Made by a program: the position numbers and the translations under genes
Part shown: positions 46,205 through 60,206 of the stretch, in pieces
Numbering within the stretch: position 1 is the stretch's first letter
Layout: each line of letters starts with the position of its first letter
The notes under the pieces: model-generated
The model's input: only the letters and a program-made list of their open reading frames with translations
Database searches by the model: none
Told to the model about the DNA's origin: nothing
Source of the DNA: CSP1-4 sp963777975
GTDB taxonomy: Bacteria; Chloroflexota; Limnocylindria; Limnocylindrales; CSP1-4
Direction: 5' to 3'
Assembly (NCBI GenBank): GCA_963777975.1
Contig: CAVZSO010000013.1
Span: 310,001-374,000, forward strand
Length of the DNA stretch: 64,000 bases

Positions 46205-47894
46205 TCAGACCTCGACCACGACCGGGAAGACCATCGGCCGGCGCTTCGTCTGCTCGTACAGGAAGCGCGACAGGCTGTCCTTGATCTGGACCTTCATCAG
46301 GCCGATCTCGCTGGTGTGGTCGCCCGGAGTGTCGAGCGCGGCCAGGACCCGCTCGACGGCGGCCGCGATGACCGGATCGTCCGAGCCGCCGATGAAGCCG
46401 CGGGTCACGATCTCCGGCCGCCCGATGACCGAGCCGGTCTGCTTGTCGACGGTGACCACGACCAGGAACATGCCGTCGTTGGCCAGCGCTCGACGGTCGC
46501 GCAGGACGACGTCGCCGACCTCGCCGACCGACAGCCCGTCGACGAAGACGTAGCCCGCCGCGACCGGCTCGCCGCGCCGGGCAGAGCCATCCGACAGGAA
46601 CTCGATGGGCTGCCCGTTCTCGATGATGAAGATGTTCTGCGGCTCGACGCCGCAGTCGACGGCCAGGCGGCCGTGCTGGACGAGCATGCGGAACTCGCCG
46701 TGCATGGGGATGAAGTAGCGCGGCTTGGTCAGGCCGAGCATCAGCTTGAGCTCTTCCTGGCTCGCGTGGCCCGAGACATGCGCGCGCTTGATGGTGTGGT
46801 AGTAGACGTTGGCGCCGTTCTTGAAGAGGTTGTCGATGGTCCGGGCGACCTCCTCCTCGTTGCCCGGGATGGGGCTGGCGCTGACGATGACGGTGTCACC
46901 GGGCACGATCTCGACGAAGCGATGGTCGCGGTTGGCCATTCGCGCCAGGCCCGCCATCGGCTCGCCCTGGGCGCCGGTCGTGGCGATGACGAGGTCGCGA
47001 TCGGCGATGTCCTTGATGCGATCCTTGGGCACCAGAAGCCCGGCGTCGTAGGTCAGGTAGCCGAGGTCGGTCGCGATGCGGACGTTCTGCTCCATCGAGC
47101 GCCCGATGACGGCGACCTTGCGCTGGAAGGTGGCCGCAGCGTCGAAGACCTGCTGGATGCGCGCGATGTTGCTGGCGAAGGTGGCCACGATGATGCGACC
47201 GTCGAGCGGCTCCATGATCTCCCGGAAGGCGTCGCCGACCGTCCGCTCGGACGGCGTGTAGCCCGGGTTCTCGGCCCGGGTCGAGTCGGACAGGAGGCAG
47301 ATGACGCCTTCCTCGCCGAGCTTGGCCAGCGTGTGGAAGTCGGACAGCTTGCCGTCGACCGGCGTGTGGTCGAACTTGAAGTCGCCGGTGTGGACGACGA
47401 CCCCGACGGGCGTACGCAGAGCGATGCCCATGGCGTCGGGGATGGAGTGCCCGATGCGGAAGGCGGTCGCCTCGAAGGAGCCGAGCTTGACGATGTCGCC
47501 GGGCTCGAAGGGCAGGATCGGGTTCTTGGTGAGCTTGTGCTCCTTGATCTTGTTGCCAAGCAAGCCGCGGGCAAGCGTCGAGGCGTAGACCGGGACGCCC
47601 GGAAACTCCGGCAGGACGTACGGCAGGCCACCGACGTGGTCCTCGTGGGCATGCGTGATGAGGAAGGCCTTGACCTTCTTGCGGCGCTCCTTGAGGTAGG
47701 TCACGTCGGGCACGACGAGGTCGATGCCGAACATCTCCTCGTCGGGGAACATCAGGCCGCAGTCGATGACGACGATCTCGTCGCCGTACTCGAAGACGTA
47801 CATGTTCTTGCCGATCTCGCCGACCCCACCGAGCGGGATGATGCGCAGGATCGGGATCGGTCGCGGCCGAGGCGGGGGTCGAGCGACGGGGCAT
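46205..47894 (-). CDS. rnj: Ribonuclease J (5' frameshift)
   Basis: Metallo-beta-lactamase/beta-CASP ribonuclease with endo- and 5'-3' exonuclease activity in RNA maturation and decay. The metal motif is ITHAHEDHVGG, with GHSIPDAMGIAL, HTGDFKFDHTP, SDSTRAENPG and the beta-CASP HVSGHASQEELKLML. The start MPRRST at 47894 is separated from RPIPILRIIPLGGVGEIGKNMY by an extra base in a G5 run (47874-47878, + strand). It lies 2 bp after the UDG stop. With RNase Y also present, the cell has a Bacillus-like RNA-decay set. Confidence 0.93.
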
Positions 47895-47896
47895 GA

Positions 47897-48724
47897 TCAG
47901 AAGAACCTCATCTGGTTCGGGTCATCGGCGGCCACGAGGGCAGCCTCGGGCGCGACGTCGGTGGACGCCGCCTCGGCGTCGAGGAGCGATGGCGGAGGGT
48001 CGGTCGGATCCGGCTGGGCGTCGACCTGCCGCGGCGCATCGTCGGCCGTGCCTCGTTCGTCCGTCGCCCGGGAGCGGCTCGGCGTCGACCGACGGATCGA
48101 GTGCCGGCGCGCCCGGGACGATGCGATGCTCGGCGCGCCGCTGCCTCGAGCGGATGAGCGCATCTGGGGCCCCGGCGATGTCCTCGAACAGCGTCTCCTT
48201 GAGCGCGGCCTGACGGAAGGCTGCGGCCGGGTGATAGAGCGCCATGGCCGAGGCATCGGCCGCGCCGGTCGCCGGGTCGACCGGCCGGATGGTGCCGTGG
48301 GCGCTGCTGATCCGGGCACCGGGCATGAACGTCTGCAGGGAGAAGCGGCCGAGGGTCACGACCAGGGCAGGATCGAGCGCCTCCAGCTGCCGATGCAGGT
48401 AACCCGAGCACGCGGCGATCTCGTCCGGCTCCGGGTCGCGATTGCCGGGTGGCCGACACTTCACGACGTTGGTGATGAAGACCTCGTCGCGCTTCCAGCC
48501 GATGGAGCCGATGAGCTCGGTGAGCAGGCCACCTGCGGCACCGACGAAGGGCCGGCCCTGCTGGTCCTCGTTGGCTCCGGGCCCTTCACCGACGAAGACG
48601 ACCTCGGTCTCCGAGCTCCCCTCCCCCGGCACGGCTCGGGTGCGCCCGCGATGCAGGCGACAGGCCGTGCACGCCCTGACCTCGTCGGCGATCGCCTCGA
48701 GCGTCTCGCGCCGCTGCGCGTCGG

Positions 48725-48728
<4 letters not shown>
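47897..48728 (-). CDS. udg: Family 4 uracil-DNA glycosylase (frameshifted near 3' end)
   Basis: Iron-sulfur UDG. Cluster cysteines are in CTACRLHRGR and, downstream, KCRPPGNRDPEPDEIAAC. Motif 1 is GEGPGANEDQQGRPFVG and motif 2 is in LYHPAAAFRQ. The globular domain ends near residue 200. A +1 shift in a CCC run at 48067-48069 joins it to a disordered acidic tail that ends DDPNQMRFF, similar to the hydrophobic ends of many family 4 UDGs. GTG 48728 overlaps the asd stop. Confidence 0.88.
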
Positions 48729-49789
<1,061 letters not shown>

Positions 49790-49827
49790 GGCTCGCTCAG
49801 GCGGTCATCCGTCGGGGCACGCAGGCG

Positions 49828-49833
49828 ATGATA
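49828..49833 (-). promoter_or_regulatory. Candidate -10 element of asd
   Basis: On the - strand this reads TATCAT (5/6 to consensus), 39 bp upstream of the asd ATG and just downstream of the pnp-asd hairpin. No clear -35 is available because the hairpin occupies that position. Confidence 0.4.
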
Positions 49834-49837
49834 CACC

Positions 49838-49863
49838 GCGGCCGCCGGTCTCCCGGCGGCCGC
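49838..49863 (-). terminator. Perfect 11-bp GC hairpin between pnp and asd
   Basis: GCGGCCGCCGG (49838-49848) and CCGGCGGCCGC (49853-49863) pair perfectly around a 4-nt loop, about 30 nt after the pnp stop. It has no U tract. It may end, or protect the 3' end of, the rpsO-pnp transcript. Confidence 0.55.
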
Positions 49864-49891
49864 AGGCTGCGTGCTGGAGCGCGAACGGTGG

Positions 49892-52480
<2,589 letters not shown>

Positions 52481-52482
52481 CA

Positions 52483-52503
52483 GTCCTCCATGACTCGGAG
52501 GAC
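52483..52503 (-). promoter_or_regulatory. Hairpin sequestering the pnp Shine-Dalgarno sequence
   Basis: In the mRNA, GTCCTCC pairs perfectly with GGAGGAC around a 7-nt loop; the second arm contains the ribosome-binding GGAGG and ends 2 nt before AUG. This would keep pnp translation low unless the hairpin is opened, cut or bound. pnp is known to be autoregulated through its 5' leader in enterobacteria; a similar role here is inferred. Confidence 0.6.
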
Positions 52504-52607
52504 GGACCGTGGCATGTCGAGCTGGAACGTCGATCCGGTGTGCGGACGCTCAGGGCTGGCTGCCGAGAGTCGTTCGTGCGGGGCGTCCCACCCCAGCGGC
52601 GGGCCGA

Positions 52608-52877
52608 CTAGCGGCGCAGCCCCAGCCGTGCGATGACGGCGCGGTAGCGCGCGTTGTCCTTGCGCACGAGGTACGCAAGAAGTCGACGGCGCTGCCCGAC
52701 GAGCTTGAGGAGGCCGCGACGCGAGTGGTTGTCCTTGGGGAAGCGCTGGAGATGCCCGGTGAGGTCCTTGATCCGCTCCGTCAGGAGCGCGATCTGGACC
52801 TCCGGCGAGCCCGTGTCGCCGTCCTTGACGGCGTAATCGGTGATGACGGCTTCCTTGATCTCCCGCGTCAGCGGCAC
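52608..52877 (-). CDS. rpsO: 30S ribosomal protein S15
   Basis: Primary rRNA-binding protein of the 30S platform, 89 residues, the standard size. Hallmarks are DYAVKDGDTGSPEVQIALLTERI, LTGHLQRFPKDNHSRRGLLKLVGQRRRLLAYL and the end YRAVIARLGLRR. The start is GTG 52877 with GGAGGA just upstream. It is followed by pnp after 127 bp, the classic rpsO-pnp order. The leader holds nested short stems of the kind S15 uses for autoregulation. Confidence 0.97.
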   Translation of the reverse strand: MPLTREIKEAVITDYAVKDGDTGSPEVQIALLTERIKDLTGHLQRFPKDNHSRRGLLKLVGQRRRLLAYLVRKDNARYRAVIARLGLRR

Positions 52878-52914
52878 CCGGTCCTCCGAAGATTCTCTTC
52901 CATCTTTGAACCGG
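52878..52914 (-). promoter_or_regulatory. rpsO leader with nested stems (candidate S15 autoregulatory site)
   Basis: In the mRNA, CCGGT (52914-52910) pairs with ACCGG (52882-52878), which abuts the GTG start and encloses the Shine-Dalgarno sequence. Inside it, AAGAT (52906-52902) pairs with ATCTT (52893-52889) around an 8-nt purine-rich loop. S15 represses its own translation through leader structures in several unrelated bacteria. This one is a prediction from pairing only. Confidence 0.4.
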
Positions 52915-52917
52915 CGA

Positions 52918-52946
52918 AGTCTAGCAGTCGGGCCGGGAACGGGCAA
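52918..52946 (-). promoter_or_regulatory. rpsO-pnp promoter
   Basis: On the - strand, TTGCCC (52946-52941, 4/6) and TAGACT (52923-52918, 4/6) are separated by exactly 17 nt. The TAGACT hexamer is identical to the ruvB -10. Predicted transcription starts near 52911, giving a leader of about 34 nt. Confidence 0.5.
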
Positions 52947-53023
52947 ACACGCTCGGTCCGCGCCCTGACACGCTCGGCGGGCGCCTTCCAAGCTGCGCGG
53001 ACCGGCCACGGGCCGACGGCAGG

Positions 53024-53969
53024 TCAGGGTCGCGCGGCGGCCAGCACGGCACGGGCGCGCGTGACATCACGCTGCATCTGGTCGACGAGCTCCTCGATGC
53101 TCGCGAACCGACGCTCGCCGCGCTGACGTCGGACGAACTCGACGCGAAGGCGCGCGTCGTACAGGTCTTCGTCGAAGTCGAGCAGGAAGACCTCCAGGAC
53201 GCGCGACCCGTGGCCGAACGTGGGCCGGACCCCGAGCGAGGCGACGCCGTCGGCGCGGCGGTCGGGCTGCAGCGGGTCGCCACCCCAGCTGACACGGACG
53301 GCGTAGATACCGTCGGGGGGCAGGGCGACCGGAGCCTCGAAGGCGAGGTTGGCGGTCGGGAAGCCGAGCGCCCGGCCTCGTGCATCGCCGTGGACGACGG
53401 TGCCGGTGACCGCATACCGGTGCCCGAGCAGTCGTGCTGCCTCGGCCAGTCGGCCAGCCTCGATGGCTGCGCGGATCCGACTGCTCGAGATGGCGACGCC
53501 CTGGCTGTGGTGGTGACCGACCTGGACGACATCGAAGCCTTCCTGGGCGCCGAGGGCCTGCATCGAGGCCAGGTTGCCGGCACGCCCGCGACCGAAGGCC
53601 GAGGCGGTGGTCATGACCAGCGCGACCAGACGTCGTCCGGCCTGCAGTCGTGCCGACGAAGTCCTCTGCGGACTGAGCGGCAAGGGCGGCGTCGAAGCGC
53701 TCGACGACGAGGTGATCGACGCCCAGCTCAGCCATGCGGGCCGCCCGCTCGAGCGGTTCGCACAGGACGCTGGGTGGCGTGCCCCGAAGGACGCTCGCGG
53801 GATGTGGCTGGAAGCTCACCAGGACGGATCGGGCATCCCTCAGACGCGCCTCCTGGACGAGCCGGCCGATGAACGCCCGGTGGCCACGGTGGACGCCGTC
53901 GAAGACGCCGATGGCGGCCACCATCCGGAGGCCCTCCGGGAGCGCCTCCAGGCTTGAGTGGCGCTCCAT
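53024..53969 (-). CDS. ribF: Bifunctional riboflavin kinase/FMN adenylyltransferase (frameshifted)
   Basis: Makes FMN and FAD from riboflavin. The nucleotidyltransferase half has AIGVFDGVHRGHRAFI and SFQPHPASVLRG; the SSSRIRAAIEAGRLAEAARLLGHRYAV motif follows. The kinase half has GTVVHGDARGRALGFPTANL and the metal-binding LEVFLLDFDEDLYDARLRVEF. A single extra base near 53651-53655 separates the halves; correction gives AEDFVARLQAGRRLVALV. ATG 53969 starts MERHSSLEALPEG. It is 2 bp after the truB stop. Confidence 0.9.
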
Positions 53970-53971
53970 GG

Positions 53972-55003
53972 CTAGCTTCTGGGTTCCGGCTCGAGGAGGA
54001 CCTTCTCGGGATGTAGCCGGCCACCCTCCAGGCGCGCGATCGCAGCCAGGCGTCCCTGCCCATCGCGCACGCGGCAGCGGCCGGTCTTGGGCAGGAGGTC
54101 GTGACCGTTGCCGCGGCCGTCGTGGCCGTCCCGGTCGTCCTGCTCGCCAGGATGCGCGGCAGCGTGCCCGATCCCGTTGGTCGCTCCGGCCACCGGCGCG
54201 CGAACGACCTGGCCGCGCAACAGGGCCTGCAGGTCGCCACCGTCGATGGTCATGATCGGGAAGGCATCCAGACCGGCGTCCGCCGGCAACAGCAGCGCGG
54301 CACCGTGATCGGTGGCGAAGGCCGCCCGGATGGCCTCCGGCGCATGAGCCTGATCGCGCGTGAACGGGCCGCTCCGTGAACGAGTCAGCGCGACGAGGTA
54401 GGCGCCGCAGCCGAGCTGTGCTCCGAGGTCGCGGGCGATGGCTCGGATGTAGGTCCCCGCCGAGCAAGCGATCTCGAGCGTCGCCGTCGGTCGAGACGGA
54501 TCCGTCGCATCCCAGTCGACGAGGTCGAGGGTGCGGACGTCGACCTCGCGTGCCGCGAGGACCGGTCGTTCACCGCCCCGAGCGACCTCGTAGGCGCGGC
54601 GGCCCTGCACGCGAACGGCGGAGTGGTCGGGCGGCACCTGGCTGATCCTGCCCCGGAACTGGGTCAGGGCGGCCTCCAGGGCAGCCCTGTCGGGGGCAGT
54701 TCCCTCCCCTGGGCTCAATTCGCCATCAAGGTCGTCGGTCGTCGAGCTGGCGCCGAAGGCGACCATCGCCCGGTACGCCTTGTCGTCGGCCATGTGGTAC
54801 TCCACGAGCCGCGTGGCACGACCGACGAAGACCGGCAGCACGCCACCGGCGAACGGATCGAGGGTGCCGCCATGCCCGACACGTCGCACGCCGGTCAGGC
54901 GCCTGACGAGGTCGACCAGATCGTGCGAGGTGGGACCGACGGGCTTGTCGACCACGAGGATGCCGTCGTAGGTCCCGTCACCAAGGGCACGTGAGCGCGT
55001 CAT
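53972..55003 (-). CDS. truB: tRNA pseudouridine-55 synthase
   Basis: Isomerises U55 in the T loop of tRNAs. The N-terminal GILVVDKPVGPTSHDLVDLVRRLTG, the catalytic region RRVGHGGTLDPFAGGVLPV with its Asp, KAYRAMVAFGASSTTDDLDGE and AGTYIRAIARDLGAQLGCGAYL are unmistakable. As sequenced it is fused in frame to nrnA. I place its start at ATG 55003, where an ATGA overlap with the corrected nrnA stop occurs. The 3' part contains a His/Asp/Gly-rich low-complexity loop (HPGEQDDRDGHDGRGNGHD) inside the C-terminal domain. Confidence 0.92.
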   Translation of the reverse strand: MTRSRALGDGTYDGILVVDKPVGPTSHDLVDLVRRLTGVRRVGHGGTLDPFAGGVLPVFVGRATRLVEYHMADDKAYRAMVAFGASSTTDDLDGELSPGEGTAPDRAALEAALTQFRGRISQVPPDHSAVRVQGRRAYEVARGGERPVLAAREVDVRTLDLVDWDATDPSRPTATLEIACSAGTYIRAIARDLGAQLGCGAYLVALTRSRSGPFTRDQAHAPEAIRAAFATDHGAALLLPADAGLDAFPIMTIDGGDLQALLRGQVVRAPVAGATNGIGHAAAHPGEQDDRDGHDGRGNGHDLLPKTGRCRVRDGQGRLAAIARLEGGRLHPEKVLLEPEPRS

Positions 55004-56035
55004 GCGCTCGCGTCCAGGGCGGCCAGGAGGCTCGCGCGCCTCGGCCAGGACGACGCCCGTCGCGTCGGCCACCGGGAGGGGCACGGTCGCGCCGGACGCG
55101 CGGGCATGTCCGCCGCCGCCGAAGCGACCGCAGAGCACGGTGGCGTCGACGCCGCCTTCGCGAGTGCGAACGCTGATCCGCGTCCGGTCGCCGTCCTGCT
55201 TGAACAAGATCGCGATGTCGGCGGTGGCCGACTGGCTGAGGAGGTCGATGAGCCCCTCGGTGTCCTGCGGGCCGGCACCCGCGTCGAGGTAGTCCTGGTC
55301 GGTCAGCGTCGACCAGACGATCCGGCCATCGAGCTCGTCGTGGAGTCGCCCGAGCACCAGGCCGAAGAGCCGCAGCTGCCGGTTGGGCTTGGTCCGGTAG
55401 AGCGCCCGCGCGGATTCGAAGAGCGGCGCACCGGCGGCCAGCAGCTCCGCTGCGACGCGCAAGGTCCGGGGCGTCGTGTTGGGGTGCTGGAAGTTGGCGG
55501 TATCGATGACCACGCCCGCGATGAGGCTGGCGGCCAGCTGCCCGTCCGCGGCGTCGAGGCCAACGTCCATGGCCGACGCCAGGAGCGTGGTCATCTCGCA
55601 CGTCGCGGCGGCCGCCCCGTCGACCCAGTCGAGGGCGCCGAAGCCCCGGTTCGAGATGTGATGATCGATGTTCAGGATCGGCACGCGACCGAAGAGGTCG
55701 GCATGGTCGATCAGGACGCGCCCGGTCCGCTCGAGCTCGCCGCAGTCGCCGACCACGATGAGGTCGTAGTCGAGGTCGGGATCGGGGGCTGTCCGGAAGC
55801 GCCCGATGCCGGGCATGAAGTCGTACATCGGCGGCACCGGATCGGCGCAGATCGCTGTCGCGCGCCCGCCACGCGCCTCGACGATCAGGGCATGGGCGAG
55901 GGCCGAGCCGAGGGCGTCGGCCTCCGGGTTCTCATGACAGACCGTGAGCACGGTGCGGGCCGCGCTGAGCCGGTCGACGACCGCTCCAGGGACGCTGGCC
56001 AGATCGGCGGCGGTGAGGGCACTGAACGTCGGCAC
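55000..56035 (-). CDS. nrnA: Bifunctional oligoribonuclease/PAP phosphatase NrnA (probable 3' frameshift)
   Basis: DHH/DHHA1 phosphoesterase that hydrolyses 2-5 nt RNAs and pAp. DHH motifs are HENPEADALGSALA, VVGDCGELER and NIDHHISNRGFG; the DHHA1 substrate loop is FGGGGHARASGATVPLP. The start is GTG 56035. The frame continues into truB, but a 2-base loss in a CGCGCG repeat (about 55031-55039) would restore the usual ending ARASLLAALDASA and a stop at 55000 overlapping the truB ATG. I favour two genes. rbfA ends 9 bp upstream of its start. Confidence 0.85.
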
Positions 56036-56044
56036 GCCTGGCGC

Positions 56045-56533
56045 TCACGGGCTCGGCGGCGTGGCGCCCCGCCCTGCGGCGTCAGGGCCGTCGCTGGCCT
56101 CGGACTCAGGACTGGCGTCTTCCACGGTCTCCGGCTCCAGCGAGGCGCGTCTCGGGCTCGGCAAGGTCTCCTTCGTCGGTGCCGGGGCCGGTTCGTGGCC
56201 GGCCTCCAGCTCATGGAGGATGGAGAGCACCCGGGTGCCCTTCTCGGCTGAGTCGTCGAGCCGCAGGTGGAGCTCCGGGACCCGGCGGATACGCAGCTCG
56301 CCGAGACGGTGCCGGATGAAGGGCATCGCTCGACCGAGCGCCCGGATCGTCGCCTTGCGCTCGTCGGCGGTGCCGATGACCGAGGCCCAGACCGTGCCGT
56401 GTCGCAGGTCGGCCGAGACCTCGACGCGTGTGATGGTCACGAACCCGACGCGCGGATCCTCGATCTCGCGGCTGACGATGCGGCTGATCTCCTCGCGCAG
56501 GAGCTCATCGACACGCAGGGTGCGCTGGGTCAT
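56045..56533 (-). CDS. rbfA: Ribosome-binding factor A
   Basis: Cold-shock 30S maturation factor with a KH-like fold: RVDELLREEISRIVSREIEDPRVGFVTITRVEVSADLRHGTVWASVIG and MPFIRHRLGELRIRRVPELHLRLDDS. After about residue 110 it has an extra 50-residue Pro/Ala/Glu-rich disordered tail. ATG 56533 is chosen because it begins the conserved part (MTQRTLRVDE). It follows infB by 17 bp in the standard nusA-rnpM-infB-rbfA order. Confidence 0.92.
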   Translation of the reverse strand: MTQRTLRVDELLREEISRIVSREIEDPRVGFVTITRVEVSADLRHGTVWASVIGTADERKATIRALGRAMPFIRHRLGELRIRRVPELHLRLDDSAEKGTRVLSILHELEAGHEPAPAPTKETLPSPRRASLEPETVEDASPESEASDGPDAAGRGATPPSP

Positions 56534-56550
56534 CGCGGGACGACAGGCGC

Positions 56551-58449
56551 TCAGGCGCTCGGGGCGCGCGAGACCGTCTGCTGCGTGAAGCATTCCACGA
56601 TGTCGCCCTCTTCGAGCTCGTGGTAGCCGGCCAGGCCGATGCCGCACTCGAGGTTTTGAGCCACCTCACGGACATCGTCCCGGAAGCGCCGCAGCGACTC
56701 GATGCGGTCGGTCGCCACGAGCTTGCCGTTGCGATAGACCCGCGCACCTCCGCGGACGATGCGTCCTTCGGTCACGTAGGAGCCGGCGATGACGGTCGAC
56801 TTGCCGACGCGGAAGATCTGGCGGACCTCGGCGCGACCTTCGACGGTCTCCACGATCTCCGGTGCCAAGAGCCCCTGGAGGGCGGCCTCGAGGTCGTCGG
56901 TCAGCTTGTAGATGATGTCGTAGAGGCGGATGTCGACGTCTTCGGCCTCGGCCGCCCGACGCGCCGTCTCGACGACCTGCGTGCTGAAGCCGACCACGAT
57001 GGCGTCCGACGCCGACGCCAGCATGATGTCGTTGTCGGTGATGTCGCCCGTGCCCTCGTGGATGATGTTGATGCGTACCTCGTCGGTCGCGATCTGCTCC
57101 ACGGCGTGGCGGATGGCACCCAACGAGCCCTGCACGTCGGCCTTGATGACCAGGCGCAGCTCCTTGGTCTGGCCGGCCTGGATCTGGCGGTAGAGGTCTT
57201 CCAGCGTGGCGCGCCCGGAACCCTCCGGTCGCGAGGTCGTGATGGAGCGGCGTTCTTCGAGCATCGCGCGGGCGGTCTTCTCGTCGGGCACCGCGCGAAG
57301 CACGTCACCCGCCGCCGGAACGTCGGCCAGGCCGAGGAGCACGACGGCGGACGAAGGACCGGCCTTGGCCACCCGCTCGCCCTTGCCGTTCTCCATCGCC
57401 CGGACGCGGCCGGACGTGTCGCCCACGACGACGGTGTCGCCGACGCGCAGGGTGCCGGTCTGGACGAGGATGGTGGCCACGGGGCCACGGCCCTTGTCGA
57501 GCTCGGCTTCGACGACGGTGCCGACGGCGGCCCGCTTGGGATTGGCCTTCAGCTCCTGCAGGTCGGCCACCAGCAGGATCATCTCGATCAGCTCGTCGAT
57601 GCCCAGGCCCTGCTTGGCGCTGACCTGGACGAGCGGCGTGTCGCCGCCGTAGTCCTCGACGATGACCCCGTGCTCGGACAGCTCGGTCTTGACGCGATCG
57701 GGATTGGCATCGGGCTTGTCGATCTTGTTGAGGGCGATGATGATCGGCACCTTGGCCGCCCGCGCGTGGTCGATGGCCTCGAGCGTCTGGGGCATGACGC
57801 CATCGTCGGCGGCCACGACGAGGACCGCGATGTCGGTCACCCGGGCGCCGCGTGCCCGCATCGCGGTGAACGCCTCATGGCCGGGCGTGTCGAGGAAGAC
57901 GACGCGCTTGCCGTCCTTGACGACCTCGCTGGCGCCGATGTGCTGGGTGATGCCACCCCGCTCGCCGGCCGCCACCTCGGTCGCCCGGATGGCGTCGAGC
58001 AGGCTCGTCTTGCCGTGGTCGACGTGGCCCATGACGGTCACGATCGGCGCTCGCGGCACCAGCGTGGAGGGATCGTCGGCCTCGAAGAGGACCTCCTTGG
58101 TAGCCTCCGCGACGGGTGCTTCGGCACTCGGCTCGCCGCCGACCGAGGGCGCGACCGCCTCGGCCACCTCGTAGCCCAGCTCGGTCGCGACCAGCGACGC
58201 CGTGTCGCGGTCGATGAGCTGGTTGATGCTGGCGAAGATGCCGCTCTTGATGAGCTCGCGGATGACGTCCGCGGGGTTGACGGTGAGCAGGTCGGCCAGC
58301 TCCTTGACGGTGATGGAGCTGGGGATCTCGATCGCGCCACGCTCGGACGGATCGATGGTCATGACGCCGCCGGCGCCACTCTGCATCGGCGTGCGGGGTG
58401 GCTTGCGGGGTCCGCGCCGATTGCGCGTGCCGCTTCGGCTACGAGCCAC
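56551..58449 (-). CDS. infB: Translation initiation factor IF-2
   Basis: GTPase that places initiator tRNA on the ribosome. A short N-terminal region with an IF2_N motif (TVKELADLLTVNPADVIRELIKSGIFASINQ) is followed by the G domain (VMGHVDHGKTSLLD, FLDTPGHEAFTAMRARG, ALNKIDKPDAN), the beta-barrels and the C-terminal fMet-tRNA domain. At 632 residues it lacks the long N-terminal extension of enterobacterial IF2. The GTG start 58449 overlaps the end of rnpM. Confidence 0.97.
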   Translation of the reverse strand: MARSRSGTRNRRGPRKPPRTPMQSGAGGVMTIDPSERGAIEIPSSITVKELADLLTVNPADVIRELIKSGIFASINQLIDRDTASLVATELGYEVAEAVAPSVGGEPSAEAPVAEATKEVLFEADDPSTLVPRAPIVTVMGHVDHGKTSLLDAIRATEVAAGERGGITQHIGASEVVKDGKRVVFLDTPGHEAFTAMRARGARVTDIAVLVVAADDGVMPQTLEAIDHARAAKVPIIIALNKIDKPDANPDRVKTELSEHGVIVEDYGGDTPLVQVSAKQGLGIDELIEMILLVADLQELKANPKRAAVGTVVEAELDKGRGPVATILVQTGTLRVGDTVVVGDTSGRVRAMENGKGERVAKAGPSSAVVLLGLADVPAAGDVLRAVPDEKTARAMLEERRSITTSRPEGSGRATLEDLYRQIQAGQTKELRLVIKADVQGSLGAIRHAVEQIATDEVRINIIHEGTGDITDNDIMLASASDAIVVGFSTQVVETARRAAEAEDVDIRLYDIIYKLTDDLEAALQGLLAPEIVETVEGRAEVRQIFRVGKSTVIAGSYVTEGRIVRGGARVYRNGKLVATDRIESLRRFRDDVREVAQNLECGIGLAGYHELEEGDIVECFTQQTVSRAPSA

Positions 58450-58736
58450 GGATGCCTCCTTCGATGGTCATCGGATCGCCGGTCTCGAGCTGGGCACGGA
58501 GGGCCGGCGGCAGGGACGCCTCGAGCGCTCGCTCGAGGCTGTGTTTCTTGAGGGCGGCCGACCAGCAGGCACCGTCGGCGCAGAGGTACGCGCCACGGCC
58601 CGCCATGGCGGCCGGTGGCATCGAGCGCGATCACCCCATCGGGCAGCCGTACGACGCGCACCAGCTCACGCTTGGGGCGCTCCGTGCGGCAGGCGACACA
58701 CGTGCGGAGCGGCACGGGTCGGACGGCGGCTGCCAC
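58439..58736 (-). CDS. rnpM: YlxR/RnpM RNA-binding protein (frameshifted)
   Basis: Small RNA-binding protein, reported to modulate RNase P in Bacillus. LRTCVACRTERPKRELVRVVRLPDG carries the family CVxCR motif. Removing one base near 58608-58613 (+ strand CGCCATGG) joins DATGR to MAGRGAYLCADGACWSAALKKHSLERAL, the other half of the fold. Corrected length is about 98. GTG 58736 lies 8 nt after the nusA stop, and the gene ends inside the infB start region, as in the canonical nusA operon. Confidence 0.85.
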
Positions 58737-58744
58737 GGCGGCGA

Positions 58745-60102
<1,358 letters not shown>

Positions 60103-60148
60103 GTCGCACCTCCTCTCGTTCTCGTTCTATCCCGTTCCGCTCATACGA

Positions 60149-60171
60149 AAACGTGGGGGTCACCCACGTTT
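60149..60171 (-). terminator. Terminator-like hairpin in the nusA leader (possible attenuator)
   Basis: AAACGTGGG and CCCACGTTT pair perfectly (9 bp) around a 5-nt loop; on the - strand the stem is followed by one more T and preceded by C. It lies between the predicted nusA -10 and the start codon, about 47 nt before the gene, so it could attenuate nusA transcription. It might instead end proS read-through. Confidence 0.5.
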
Positions 60172-60200
60172 CGAGGCGGCCGGATCGGATGTCGAGCGCC

Positions 60201-60206
60201 AGTATA
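60201..60206 (-). promoter_or_regulatory. Candidate -10 element of the nusA operon
   Basis: On the - strand this reads TATACT (5/6), about 100 bp upstream of nusA and 95 bp after the proS stop. No good -35 was found at 17 nt. Confidence 0.45.
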
